Part shown: piece after piece, positions 34,252 through 43,103 of the stretch
Position numbering within the stretch: the stretch's first letter is position 1
How the letters are laid out: every line of letters begins with the position of its first letter
Assembly (NCBI GenBank): GCA_965220045.1
Contig: OZ244803.1
Coordinates: 1,612,001 to 1,676,000, forward strand
From: VXOZ01 sp965220045
Lineage (GTDB): Bacteria; Chloroflexota; UBA11872; VXOZ01
Reading direction: 5' to 3'
DNA length: 64,000 nt
Position numbers and translations under genes: made by a program
The notes under the pieces: model-generated
Database searches by the model: none
What the model was told of the DNA's origin: nothing
Seen by the model: the letters and a program-made list of their open reading frames with translations, nothing else

Positions 34252-35076
34252 CTACGGCCAGTAGACGCGCACGGGTGCACTTTCAACCACCGTGTTGTTT
34301 GTCGTTCGTGCTCGCACCGTCACGATGAGAGAGTTACTACCTTCCAAGGTATCAAGTCTGCGCAAGGCGAAAGTACCGCCGGCATTGGTAACTCCGGTAG
34401 GCGCTTGAGCGCTGCCCAAGACTTTACCATCCGCCCGGACCACTTCAATGCCCACCGCATTCGTGGCCAGCACACTCAGGTAAACGGGGTCTTGAGCGGC
34501 TCGATAGGAGCCCTGGTTGTCCACCGTTGCCGAATTCTGTGCGGCGATGAGGGTAAATTCCACGCCGCCAGTGTCCGCGGGCGCTCCTGTGCCTGGCGTC
34601 GGAGTCGGGAAGAACGGCGACTGGGTTGCGGCAGGCGCAGCAGTTGGCGTTGTATCTTGGGTAGCGGGCTGCTGGGGCACACGCAATTCCTGGCCTTCGA
34701 AGATCTTGTTGGGATCCGATAGGCAGTTTGCCGCCTGAAGCACCTCTGCCGTCGAGTCGGTGCGTGTGGCAATGCTATACAGCGTGTCGCCGGATTGCAC
34801 GGTGTATTGCGGCCAATCGGTGCGCGGCGTACATGATGGCGGAGCGGTCGTGGCCTGCGGCCCCCGCGTCGGTAGAGGGACGAGCGTCGGAATCGGAGAG
34901 GCAGCCACAGGCGCCTGTGAAGCCTCTTGCGTCGGTCGAATCACTGTTGGAATGACATCGGGAGTCGGCGTTTCGTCGTCGGGCCCGTCCCCGACAAATG
35001 GGACGCATGCTGACGCAACAAGGGCAACTCCCAGCAACAATGGCATGACCCGCAGGCACTTAAGGGGCGTTTTCAC
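34252..35076 (-). CDS. LysM-domain lipoprotein
   Basis: The 274-residue protein has a lipoprotein signal (LLLGVALVASAC), a Thr/Pro-rich linker (PTPDVIPT, PSCTPRT), a LysM domain (YTVQSGDTLYSIATRT, NKIFEGQELRVP) that binds peptidoglycan-type glycans, a second Thr/Ala/Pro-rich linker, and a C-terminal beta-rich domain with VEFTLIAAQNSATVDNQGSYRAA. It is attached to the outside of the membrane. Start: GTG 35076 is spaced ten bases from AGGAGG; GTG 35085 is one base from it and is too close. It stands alone. Confidence 0.8.
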   Translation of the reverse strand: MKTPLKCLRVMPLLLGVALVASACVPFVGDGPDDETPTPDVIPTVIRPTQEASQAPVAASPIPTLVPLPTRGPQATTAPPSCTPRTDWPQYTVQSGDTLYSIATRTDSTAEVLQAANCLSDPNKIFEGQELRVPQQPATQDTTPTAAPAATQSPFFPTPTPGTGAPADTGGVEFTLIAAQNSATVDNQGSYRAAQDPVYLSVLATNAVGIEVVRADGKVLGSAQAPTGVTNAGGTFALRRLDTLEGSNSLIVTVRARTTNNTVVESAPVRVYWP

Positions 35077-35329
35077 TGGCGACACTCCTCCTCTGGCGCA
35101 ATACCTTCGTCACAGCCCGATAGGTGCGCAGAGAATACGTATATCGGGGCTGATTGGGTGAGACAGATCTACCAACATAAGCCACGCTGAATCCAAGACA
35201 AGAGGGAATTGAGTGCAGCGCAACTGAACAGGTGCTCGGTGGGTCTGAAGAACTCAGAGAGCTACACTTAATAATGCCTGCAATGGCCGTAGAATTCAAG
35301 CGCCCGTCAATTCGCGGAGCGAGGCTGCC

Positions 35330-36271
35330 CTAGAGTAAGGATCGGGCCTTTGCCTCGATGTGTTGAGCAGTCAGACCGTATTTCTGCAGGAGAGCAGCAG
35401 CATCTCCCGATTCCGCATAGGTATTCTCGACACCAACAAATGCCATGGCGCACGGGGCGTGTTCAGCGGCAGCCATTGCCACGACGCTGCCCAACCCGCC
35501 CTGGACCAGATGCTCTTCGGCTACGACGATCTTTCCAGTCTCCCGTGAGGCCCTTACCACCGCATCCGTATCCAGCGGCCGTACAGTGTGCATATCGAGC
35601 ACGCGGGCCTGTATTCCATCTGCCGCCAGGGCGTGCGCCGCATCCAATGCGGCAGCCACCATGATGCCGTTGGCGATAAGGGTCACATCATTGCCGCTGC
35701 GCAGTTCATTGGCCGTGCCCAAAGTGATCGCGGGATCGTCACCGTAGACAATCGGCACGTCCGGACGGCCCACGCGCATGTAGGCTGGGCCCTCGGCTGC
35801 CAGCATCGCCGCTACGGCCTTGTGTGTGGAAGGTTCATCGGCAGGCACGATGACCGCGAAGGTCGGCAAGCCCAATGCCAGTGCGACATCTTCGATAGCC
35901 ATCTGTGACGGGCCGTCTTCTCCGATACTGATACCGGCGTGGCTGCCCACGACCTTGACATTGAGGTTGGGGAAGGCAATCGACATGCGTAACTGATCGT
36001 AGCCGTTGCACATAATGAAGCAAGCGAAACTGGCAATCACCGGCAGCTTGCCGCACGCCGCCAGTCCGGCGCCGATGCCAACCAAGTTCGATTCTGCAAT
36101 GCCGACATTGATGAAACGCTCAGGAAAATCCTGGGCGAACCATTCGGTGCGCGTTGAGTTGTTTACGTCACCGTCCACGACGACAATTTCCGGATTAGTC
36201 TTACCGGCCTCGCGCAGGGCGGTGCCAAATGCGTCTCGGGTGGCTTTGCCCACTTTGCGTTCTACTGCCAT
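35330..36271 (-). CDS. Transketolase C-terminal subunit
   Basis: The 313-residue protein is the transketolase part with the pyrimidine-binding and C-terminal domains: FINVGIAESNLVGIGAG with the catalytic Glu, GSHAGISIGEDGPSQMA and KIVVAEEHLVQGGLGS. Together with the N-terminal subunit it forms a split transketolase transferring two-carbon ketol units. It overlaps the upstream gene by ten bases, so translation is coupled. Comparable split pairs exist in many Chloroflexota, archaea and Firmicutes. Confidence 0.9.
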   Translation of the reverse strand: MAVERKVGKATRDAFGTALREAGKTNPEIVVVDGDVNNSTRTEWFAQDFPERFINVGIAESNLVGIGAGLAACGKLPVIASFACFIMCNGYDQLRMSIAFPNLNVKVVGSHAGISIGEDGPSQMAIEDVALALGLPTFAVIVPADEPSTHKAVAAMLAAEGPAYMRVGRPDVPIVYGDDPAITLGTANELRSGNDVTLIANGIMVAAALDAAHALAADGIQARVLDMHTVRPLDTDAVVRASRETGKIVVAEEHLVQGGLGSVVAMAAAEHAPCAMAFVGVENTYAESGDAAALLQKYGLTAQHIEAKARSLL

Positions 36272-37086
36272 CCCAGTTCCTCCAGGGCGCGTTGCTCTTC
36301 GTCCTTCGTAAGCGCCTTACCGTGATATCCGTAGTCTGCTTCGACAAACGAGACCCCCTTGCCCTTCACCGTGTGGGCAATGATGCATGAGGGGCGTCCC
36401 TCGGTGGCCTTCGCGCGCTGCAAGGCGGCTGCCACCGTTCCCATGTCGTGTCCGTCTATCTCCTGAACGTCCCACTGGAAGGCCTCCCACTTGGCCGCAA
36501 GCGGGGAATAGTCCAGCACGTCCCGGACCCAGCCGGTCTGCTGCGCCTTGTTGTGGTCGACAATGGCCGTGACGTTATCGAGATTGTAATGAGCGGCGGT
36601 CATGGCCGCTTCCCAAATCTGGCCCTCGTCCTGCTCGCCGTCACCCAGGATAACGAACACATGGAAGTCTCGCTTCTCGATTTGGGCCGCAAAGGCGTGG
36701 CCCAAGCCAATCGAGAGCCCTTGGCCCAGCGATCCGGTGCTCGCCTCCACTCCGGGCAACCGCGACATGTTGGGGTGCCCTTCGAGCGGGCTTTCGATCT
36801 GCCGCAGCGTCGGCAGCAGGTCGGTGGAGAAGTACCCGGCCTGCGCCAGCACCACGTACAGTAACGGGCTCGCGTGACCCTTGCTCATTATCAGACGGTC
36901 ACGGTCCGGCCACTGCGGATTAGCGGGATCAAACTCCATGATGCCGCCAAAGTAGAGGGCCGCCATGATCTCTACGCCAGAGAGCGAACTGGACGGATGC
37001 CCCGATCCCGCGACGGTCGTGCACGTAATTATGTCGCGTCGAATGACCCGCGCCTGCTCTTCAAGTTCCTTAATTGACATCTTCAT
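36262..37086 (-). CDS. Transketolase N-terminal subunit
   Basis: The 274-residue protein has the TPP pyrophosphate-binding domain: GSGHPSSSLSGVEIMAALYF, SKGHASPLLYVVLAQAGYF, GSLGQGLSIGLGHA and LGDGEQDEGQIWEAAM with the Mg2+-binding GDG-N-like motif (ILGDGE ... NLDNVTAIVDHNK). It is upstream of, and overlaps by ten bases, the C-terminal subunit. An in-frame ATG two codons in is an alternative start; the first ATG has TAGGA upstream. Confidence 0.92.
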   Translation of the reverse strand: MKMSIKELEEQARVIRRDIITCTTVAGSGHPSSSLSGVEIMAALYFGGIMEFDPANPQWPDRDRLIMSKGHASPLLYVVLAQAGYFSTDLLPTLRQIESPLEGHPNMSRLPGVEASTGSLGQGLSIGLGHAFAAQIEKRDFHVFVILGDGEQDEGQIWEAAMTAAHYNLDNVTAIVDHNKAQQTGWVRDVLDYSPLAAKWEAFQWDVQEIDGHDMGTVAAALQRAKATEGRPSCIIAHTVKGKGVSFVEADYGYHGKALTKDEEQRALEELGWQ

Positions 37087-37605
37087 CGTTGTCCTACAGT
37101 CTTCAGCTTCCTTCTGCTACGTTCGCCCGAGATTGCAAACAATGTGCGGGCTCTATTCCCATGGGAGCAAAGTCCCTCAAGATTGTGTAGCGGTTGCCCC
37201 ACTCCTACAGGCCCCAAACCACACTCACACTATTGTACCGTCTACGCACCGCAGGCGCGAATGAAGCTGAGTTCATCTCTCTTAATGGCAGAAGGCTGCC
37301 GCTGCATGCCCGTTGAATTGCTTGCCTGCGCACCCATTCAGGACACAATTCTACGAATAAATTGGTTGACACGACCATAAATCAAGTATTTGGGCGCTTC
37401 TCACAAGCCGGTGCTATACTTCCTCAAGGCACGTCAGCGAACAGGATGACGTCCTTTGCGGCTTTGGACAGGAGATCAGTCAAGCAAGCAAGTTTCAGCC
37501 CACTATCGGTTGCACGTGTTGTCGTGACCTCTGAGCAAACAAGCGCCGCCTGCGCACCTCAATTCAGAAGTCAATACCCGCAGTAGACCATAAGAAGGCC
37601 GAAAT
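37087..37605. other. Divergent intergenic region, no gene seen
   Basis: The 519-base gap must carry promoters for the transketolase pair (minus) and the CPBP gene (plus). A TTGACA at 37366-37371 has no matching -10 at 16-18 bases. TATACT lies at about 37415 but lacks a good -35. No repeat or RNA gene was recognised. Confidence 0.5.
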
Positions 37606-38448
37606 ATGTCCCGTACATTTCCTACTGTATGGCAAGCGTTGCTCTTGCTTGTCCTGCTCGTTGTCCTGCAGTTGGGAGCTACTGTAGTCGTCGGCCTCTA
37701 TCAAGCGCTTCAGTCTATTCCAATCGATGAGCTCACGACCCTGATGGCAATTGTGAGTGTGTCCACGTTTGGCGCGGTCATCATCATCGGCGTCGCGTGG
37801 TCTCGGGCTCCAATACGCGAAACCCTCTACCTCCGGGGTTTCTCGCCTGTCCTTGTCCTGCCTATGCTTGTGATGATGCTCGGCCTCATCGTTGTGGTGT
37901 CGGAAATCGACAATGTCCTGCAGCGTTTTCTGCCGATACCGGACTGGTTCTTGGAGATGCTCGCCGAGCTCGGCCTTGGCGAAGGCTTCGCCATTGGCAC
38001 CTTCATCGTGCTCGTAATTGTCGCCCCCCTGACCGAGGAACCGCTCTTTCGCGGCATTCTGCTCCGAGGTTTCACGCGCAATTACGGTACATGGATCGGA
38101 GTCTTGGGAACGGCATTTCTCTTCGGCGCCATCCATTTGAACCCGTGGCAATTCGTAGGCGCCTTCTTTCTTGGCATCGTGTTTGCGTGGTGGACACTGC
38201 ACACGCGGTCGATTCTGCCGGCTCTTCTCGGCCACGCGTTGAATAACGGCATGGTCATCGTTTCGGCTGACCTCTTGAGTATCGAGATTCAAGGCTTCAA
38301 CGCGTGGGAGGAGGGGGTTCAGGTGCACCAGCCGTGGTGGTTTACGCTGACGGGGGTCGTACTGTTCCTCGTTGGCACGGGAGTCTTGTACAAGCTGTGG
38401 TCGCCGGGAAGCGATCCACTGGCCGATCTGCCCCTGCAGAGCGACTGA
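37606..38448 (+). CDS. CPBP/CAAX-type intramembrane metalloprotease
   Basis: The 280-residue protein has about seven hydrophobic segments and the family motifs: EExxxR as PLTEEPLFRG (Glu144, Glu145, Arg149), FGAIH (His177) and HALNNG (late His). The family contains CAAX prenyl proteases and bacteriocin-immunity proteins; the natural substrate is unknown. It is a single gene, divergent from the transketolase pair, 118 bases from a convergent gene. Confidence 0.85.
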   Translation: MSRTFPTVWQALLLLVLLVVLQLGATVVVGLYQALQSIPIDELTTLMAIVSVSTFGAVIIIGVAWSRAPIRETLYLRGFSPVLVLPMLVMMLGLIVVVSEIDNVLQRFLPIPDWFLEMLAELGLGEGFAIGTFIVLVIVAPLTEEPLFRGILLRGFTRNYGTWIGVLGTAFLFGAIHLNPWQFVGAFFLGIVFAWWTLHTRSILPALLGHALNNGMVIVSADLLSIEIQGFNAWEEGVQVHQPWWFTLTGVVLFLVGTGVLYKLWSPGSDPLADLPLQSD

Positions 38449-38566
38449 TCCTGTCCCGCCCGGCGCTTTCAACGGCCTGGATGCGCATCGCCACAGGGCC
38501 GCCAAGCCTACCCAAGCGCCCAATCCCAGCCACCACGCCTAGAGCACGGACCAACTACAATCTCTG

Positions 38567-38923
38567 TTAGCGTGAACGCAAGAGCCACATGCCGTTGATG
38601 AGAATGATCATCACGAGCACGGCGTAGAAGCCGCCCGCTCCGACCGCCCCCGCCCCAATTGCAAGTAGGGGAATGCCGAGACCCATCGTCGGCATCGCCA
38701 CAGCAAGAAAAGTCTTCGCATCTGACTTCGATCGCTTGCGTGACTTCCCCAACTCGGCCTGCACCCGCTCTTTAATGAGCGAGTCGATACGTTCAGCCAG
38801 CGCTTCGACGACTTCGTCGTCATACTGCGCGCCCAACTCATGCCGCGCACTAACCGCAAGCCTAAGCTCATCCTTCAGGCCGTCGGCTTTTGCCGCATCC
38901 TTAGGGCGTGTCTTCTTTGCCAT
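38567..38923 (-). CDS. Small membrane protein, 118 residues, paralogue A
   Basis: The N terminus (about residues 1-70) is charged and helical (DELRLAVSARHELG, DDEVVEALAERIDSLIKERV), suggesting a coiled coil; the C terminus has two hydrophobic segments around AVAMPTMGLGIPLLAIGAGAV and FYAVLVMIILINGMWLL. It is a paralogue of the gene 25 bases away, same length and same end (WLLRSR / WLWRSR). The family was not recognised. It looks like a small inner-membrane protein with a cytoplasmic helix. Confidence 0.75.
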   Translation of the reverse strand: MAKKTRPKDAAKADGLKDELRLAVSARHELGAQYDDEVVEALAERIDSLIKERVQAELGKSRKRSKSDAKTFLAVAMPTMGLGIPLLAIGAGAVGAGGFYAVLVMIILINGMWLLRSR

Positions 38924-38948
38924 CCAAATGTCCCCTTGAGCGGTATAG

Positions 38949-39305
38949 CTAGCGCGAGCGCCACAGCCAGAGCACGTTGATTAAGAATATCATCCCAAGC
39001 ACTGCCAAGAAGCCGTTCGATCCGGCGACGATGGCGCCCACTATCGCGAGGGGTATGCCGAAGCCCAGCACGGGCATCGCCACCTTTAGAAAGGCTTCGG
39101 AGTCCGACTTTGCCTGCCTGCGCGTCCGTTCCATCGCGGCTTCGACACGCTCGTCTATAAACGTCTCGATGCGCTGGGCAAGCGCCGCGGCAACGTGGTC
39201 CTCATACTGCTCTCCCAGCTCACGGCGAGCGGCCACTGCAGCCGCCAGGTCTTCTTTCACGCGCTCCGTTTCCCGATAGCCCCTTGACCGGAAATTGCTC
39301 GCCAT
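38949..39305 (-). CDS. Small membrane protein, 118 residues, paralogue B
   Basis: The protein has the same layout as its neighbour: a charged helical region (RVKEDLAAAVAARRELGEQYEDH, RIETFIDERVEAAMERTRRQAKSDSE) and two hydrophobic segments (AMPVLGFGIPLAIVGAIVAG, FLAVLGMIFLINVLWLW). It is 25 bases upstream of paralogue A on the same strand, and the two are clearly a tandem duplication with diverged sequence. Both could form homo- or hetero-oligomers. The family was not recognised. Confidence 0.75.
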   Translation of the reverse strand: MASNFRSRGYRETERVKEDLAAAVAARRELGEQYEDHVAAALAQRIETFIDERVEAAMERTRRQAKSDSEAFLKVAMPVLGFGIPLAIVGAIVAGSNGFLAVLGMIFLINVLWLWRSR

Positions 39306-39415
39306 CGACAGAATTCCCCTGTGCTTCCTTCTGGCGTGATTCCAGGGCCGACTACGAATTCATCATACCGCAATTGACGGTGCACAATGCCATTGCCCTA
39401 TCGAGTCGGCATCAA

Positions 39416-40549
39416 TCACATCAAGAGGCCGTCGTCGTGCAACCGCCACGCGGCATCCACCAGCGCCCACAGGCCGCCGCTCACCGCCGCGTTGCCGCCC
39501 ATCACCACCGGAATGCCGGCTCCCCAAGCGGCGCCTGCAAGCTCACGGATAGATCCGTCGCGGACCTCGTCAATGAGACCCATGTCGGCGGCAAACCGGT
39601 CATGGCCGCTGACTTCTCGCCCCGCATGGGCAAAGAGCACGCGCGTATCGAGAAAGAGCGCGTCGCCCATCTGACAAAATGCCTCGAAGAAGCCCTGGGG
39701 ACCTACCTCTGCCAAGTAGAAGCCCAGTAAAGACCGCACCTGCCGCGCGCTTGTGCTCATGCCGCGTTCTTCAGAAAAGACGCGGATACGGCACGCCATG
39801 TCTCTCCTCAGCAACGGCCAGAGCTGGGCACTGACACGTCCGGCCAGAATGACCTCTTCGTGCGGGCGCACAAAGGTCGGCATAGCCTCCCGGAGCCGGG
39901 CAGCCAGCCGCGCCAATGGGTGCGCTACCTCACTCCGGTCCAGGTAGGCACGCGCATGAGGGCCGCAGAGGGGATGGAGGGCCAGCATCGCAAGATCGGT
40001 TGGCGTGTCGATGTCGAACATCGCGGCGATGGCCGGATCCTGGGGCTCATGCTCGAGATTTGCCTCCTGGACCAATTGGCGCGCTAAACCGTTGTCGCGC
40101 TTCTGCGGCAGATTGACTGCGGTCAAGGCGCCAGCGGGATGAAAGCCAATAAAGTCTGCAGAGAAAAAGTTATTTGCAGTCACACTGTGGTCTAGCTGCG
40201 CAACGGCATTGCGCAGAGCAGCGAGTTCGGCGACGGAAAGCAGCGGACTACTGCCGCCACCGATGTAAAGGACGCGAGAAAGCTTGTGACGAGCTACGAT
40301 GTCGGCCAGCGTATTGCCAAAATGGAAGTCACTCGCGCATGTCGTTGGCTCTAAGGCAACCCCAGGGGCAACGTCATCGAATGACTCGAGCTGAGACGTT
40401 GCCACAATGACTGGCGAAAAACCGCCTGCGGCCTGCGCTTCGGCAAGAATGTCCTTGGCGATAGCCACGTGAGAGTCATAGACCAGCCGCTCCAAGGCAG
40501 AATTGCCTTGCTTGCCGGCAAACAGTATGAGACCTACGTCGTCAGCCAT
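39416..40549 (-). CDS. Nucleotidyltransferase-like (MobA/CofC-type fold) protein
   Basis: The 377-residue protein has GLILFAGKQGN near the start and FFSADFIGFHP, LYIGGGSSPLLSVAEL and AAMFDIDTPTDLAMLALHP, the order of a GT-A nucleotidyltransferase fold with the D-x-D-T-P-x-D segment. The rest (about residues 190-377) has no domain that I recognise. It may transfer a nucleotide to a sugar or cofactor. Start 40549 is an ATG. The neighbourhood does not help. Confidence 0.55.
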   Translation of the reverse strand: MADDVGLILFAGKQGNSALERLVYDSHVAIAKDILAEAQAAGGFSPVIVATSQLESFDDVAPGVALEPTTCASDFHFGNTLADIVARHKLSRVLYIGGGSSPLLSVAELAALRNAVAQLDHSVTANNFFSADFIGFHPAGALTAVNLPQKRDNGLARQLVQEANLEHEPQDPAIAAMFDIDTPTDLAMLALHPLCGPHARAYLDRSEVAHPLARLAARLREAMPTFVRPHEEVILAGRVSAQLWPLLRRDMACRIRVFSEERGMSTSARQVRSLLGFYLAEVGPQGFFEAFCQMGDALFLDTRVLFAHAGREVSGHDRFAADMGLIDEVRDGSIRELAGAAWGAGIPVVMGGNAAVSGGLWALVDAAWRLHDDGLLM

Positions 40550-40703
40550 ACTGCAGTGCGCCTTGCGGTCGTTGCATCATGGTTTCTCGACTCTATAGCG
40601 TTCTTCAATTACACAAGAAGCCGCCAGACGAGCGACTATGCTACCCATCTAGCGGCTGAGCCGAGTCCCTGTGTCAAGGGACTCACAAGCAGGTAAACCT
40701 CAT

Positions 40704-41015
40704 CTACATGTAGCCGTATTCCATGCGAATCTCTTCGGACATCATCTCCGGCGACCACGCAGGATCCCAGACGATTTCCACGTCCACGTCCTCCACGCCC
40801 TCGAGGTCTTCGACCACCTGATGGACCTGGGCAATGATGTACGGCCCTGCCGGGCACCCAGGGAACGTGAGCGTCATCTTGATGTCCACGTTGTTGTCAT
40901 CTTCAGAAGTGTTGACTTCGTAGATGAGGCCCAAGTCCACAATGTTTACCCCTAATTCAGGGTCGATTACTTCCTTCAAGCCTTCGCGAATTACGTCCGG
41001 TTCAATTACTGCCAT
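40704..41015 (-). CDS. MIP18/DUF59-type metal-sulfur assembly protein
   Basis: The 103-residue protein has the DUF59 core: DPELGVNIVDLGLIYEV, MTLTFPGCPAGPY with Cys54, and WDPAWSPEMMSEE. This is the SufT/PaaD/MIP18 family that helps Fe-S cluster maturation. AGGAG precedes the ATG at 41015. The upstream in-frame sequence extending to 41294 is not part of the gene. Confidence 0.92.
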   Translation of the reverse strand: MAVIEPDVIREGLKEVIDPELGVNIVDLGLIYEVNTSEDDNNVDIKMTLTFPGCPAGPYIIAQVHQVVEDLEGVEDVDVEIVWDPAWSPEMMSEEIRMEYGYM

Positions 41016-41106
41016 GTTTTTCTCCTGGCTCCGATTGCTATCGTGCCTCCACATACAATGGTACCAACCGCAAGCTCGCTCTCGCAATGCCGTGCGCGCA
41101 AGCGGC

Positions 41107-41814
41107 CTAGTCCACTTCGCGCGCGTAGAGTTCCAGGATGCTGCCCGCGAAACCCGAAGCCTCCGGTGAGGCGAGAAATACGAGCGCGTTGGCAAACTCG
41201 TCGAGCGTGACGGCATTATGGAAGTCTTTGGCGTCGAGGTACTGTCTCGCTTCATCTGTCGCAATTGCGCCCGCCACGAGGCACGTCGGCACAATGCCGA
41301 GCTGCTTGTAGTCGCGGGCCACGCCTTTCGTGAACGTGATTACCGCGGCCTTGCTCGCGCCAAAGAGCGCCCGTCCCGGCGCGGGGTCGAGGCCGCTGCC
41401 GCCCGCAATGGTGATGATGTGGCCGTGCCCTTGGTCCAACATGACAGGAAGAGCAGCGCGGACGAGATTGTAGCTCGTATAGAGGTTTGCCTCAATTTGA
41501 TGCTGGAGCACTTCCAGGGTCGTTTCGGTCACCTCACGCTGATCGAAACTGCCGGAGAGCAGTGTAGCTGCGTCGAGAACGCCAAACCCAGCGCACGTCT
41601 CTTCAACCGCCTGCGCGGCATCTTCCGGCTTTGTGAGGTCTGCTTCGATTGCAAGCGCTCTGTCCCCGTGGGGAATGCGGCCCAGAGTCGCCTGCAAAGC
41701 GTCGCGATTGCGGCTCGTGGTCGCGACACGGTAGCCCGCGTCAAGGAATGCCGAGATGACCGCTTCACCGGTGCGCGCGGTACCGCTGCCGATCAGTATT
41801 GTGCGAGAATCCAT
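41107..41814 (-). CDS. Short-chain dehydrogenase-like protein, atypical active site
   Basis: The 235-residue protein has an SDR fold but weak motifs: the cofactor loop is GSGTARTG in place of TGxxxGxG, LLSGSF replaces NNAG, Ser140 is in ITIAGGSG, and the residues at the YxxxK position are Phe151-Gly-Ala-Ser-Lys155 (LFGASKAA), so the catalytic Tyr is replaced by Phe. It may bind a nucleotide without redox activity, or use an alternative acid. It lies 91 bases from the DUF59 gene on the same strand. Confidence 0.7.
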   Translation of the reverse strand: MDSRTILIGSGTARTGEAVISAFLDAGYRVATTSRNRDALQATLGRIPHGDRALAIEADLTKPEDAAQAVEETCAGFGVLDAATLLSGSFDQREVTETTLEVLQHQIEANLYTSYNLVRAALPVMLDQGHGHIITIAGGSGLDPAPGRALFGASKAAVITFTKGVARDYKQLGIVPTCLVAGAIATDEARQYLDAKDFHNAVTLDEFANALVFLASPEASGFAGSILELYAREVD

Positions 41815-41839
41815 GCTTCACCAATCTATAAGGAAGAGT

Positions 41840-42808
41840 CTATTCTGTCGCCAAAGCATAGCAGGCATCAACGAGCACCATCGCGCGGTGCATGTCTTCC
41901 AGAGTTGCGAGGGGTTGCCCTCCCTCGCGATACGCCTGCAGCGTGTCCCTGACAAAGTCCTGGTAGAGACCCGGCACGGAGTGTCCGCCGCGTTCCTCTA
42001 CGCCGTCCTCTGTGATGATGCACGTTTGTCCATCGCGATAGGTGACGTACGTTGTGCCGTCGCTGACGTTCCAGACCACGTCGGCGGAGTCGGCGGGATA
42101 CGTGTACGCAATCTCCACAGTGGTAAAGGCGCCGTCGTCGCCGCAGAATGACACACTAGCGTACTCTTCAACCGGAATCCCCGGCGTAACACGCCGCAGG
42201 TGCGCCGAGCCCACGCGCACCTCTTGGCTGCCCGTGAACCAGGAAAACAGGTCGGCGTAGTGCACGCCCAGATTGCGCAGCGCGCCACCTCCGGACTCTT
42301 CAGCCTTCAGCATCCAGGGACAGCCGGAATCGACGTAGCGTTGTACCGGCCCGCCCGCGTAGCGGAAATGCCCGTGCCGTATTTGCCCCAGCCGTCCGTC
42401 GTCGCGCATTTCTTTCACTGCTTGCGAAAATGGCGCGGCGCGATTTGTAAGCGGAATGGCGACAAACACCTCATTCTGCTTCGCCAACGCGATCAATCGT
42501 GCGAATTGGCTCGCGTCGGTGCCGAGCGGTTTCTCGATGACGAAAGGAATGCGTCGTTCAAGCAGATTCGTTGCGATTTCAGGCTGCAACCGGTAGCGCC
42601 CGAAGGAAAAGACAAAATCGGGCTTCTCTTTTTCCAACAGTTCCACGTAGTCCACATACGGCGTGCAGCCGGAGTACTGCCCGGCGAAACGCTCGGCATA
42701 GCCCGGCTGCTCGTCCGATACTGCCACCGGCGTGATGCCAAGATCGACAAACGCCGGCAAGTAGAGCGGCACGTGCCAGTGGCTGATTTCTAAAATCGCG
42801 ATACGCAT
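41840..42808 (-). CDS. Gfo/Idh/MocA family oxidoreductase
   Basis: The 322-residue protein is shorter than its relatives and lacks the classical GxGxxG at the start (MRIAILEISHWHVPLYLPAF), but has the family signature FVIEKPLGTDASQFARLI and ALRNLGVHYADLFSWF, the conserved catalytic-His segment. The NAD-binding loop is thus unusual. It is encoded 25 bases from the SDR-like gene on the same strand, so the pair may be cotranscribed. The substrate is unknown. Confidence 0.8.
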   Translation of the reverse strand: MRIAILEISHWHVPLYLPAFVDLGITPVAVSDEQPGYAERFAGQYSGCTPYVDYVELLEKEKPDFVFSFGRYRLQPEIATNLLERRIPFVIEKPLGTDASQFARLIALAKQNEVFVAIPLTNRAAPFSQAVKEMRDDGRLGQIRHGHFRYAGGPVQRYVDSGCPWMLKAEESGGGALRNLGVHYADLFSWFTGSQEVRVGSAHLRRVTPGIPVEEYASVSFCGDDGAFTTVEIAYTYPADSADVVWNVSDGTTYVTYRDGQTCIITEDGVEERGGHSVPGLYQDFVRDTLQAYREGGQPLATLEDMHRAMVLVDACYALATE

Positions 42809-42984
42809 TGGTTGAATTAGCTCCCAAAAAACCGTCTTGTCTATGGGTCTCTAGCGATAGATGCGACTTCAGTTCTCAAGTGCATGGGCCTCCGCCACAC
42901 GTGGAATAGCCAAGAGAGACGCTGGCAATGCTCACCAAAGTCGTTCGTGGAGAGGCGGCTATGCTAACAATCTGCCGCACTACA

Positions 42985-43070
42985 AACGGCCCTTCGACCC
43001 TTCGGCAAGCTCAGGACAGGCAGGCTCAGAGCTTGCCCCGTACTCGATACGGGGGCGAACGGACAACAGA
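42985..43070. repeat. Composite interspersed repeat
   Basis: CTTCGACCCTTCGGCAAGCTC, then CAGGACAGGCAGGCTCAGAG, then CCCGTACTCGATACGGGGGCGAACGG, the same order as at 15940-16046. It fills much of the 295-base gap before the aconitase stop. Confidence 0.8.
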
Positions 43071-43103
43071 GCTATTCAGCATAGCGCAAGTGCCCACGAA
43101 GCC

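Noticed and set aside
34114..34722. 202-codon plus-strand frame opposite the LysM gene
   Set aside because: The LysM motif and lipobox are on the minus strand; this frame begins inside the terminator hairpin.
37366..37371. TTGACA in the transketolase/CPBP gap as a promoter
   Set aside because: No acceptable -10 follows at 16-18 bases; the hexamer at that position is TTTGGG.
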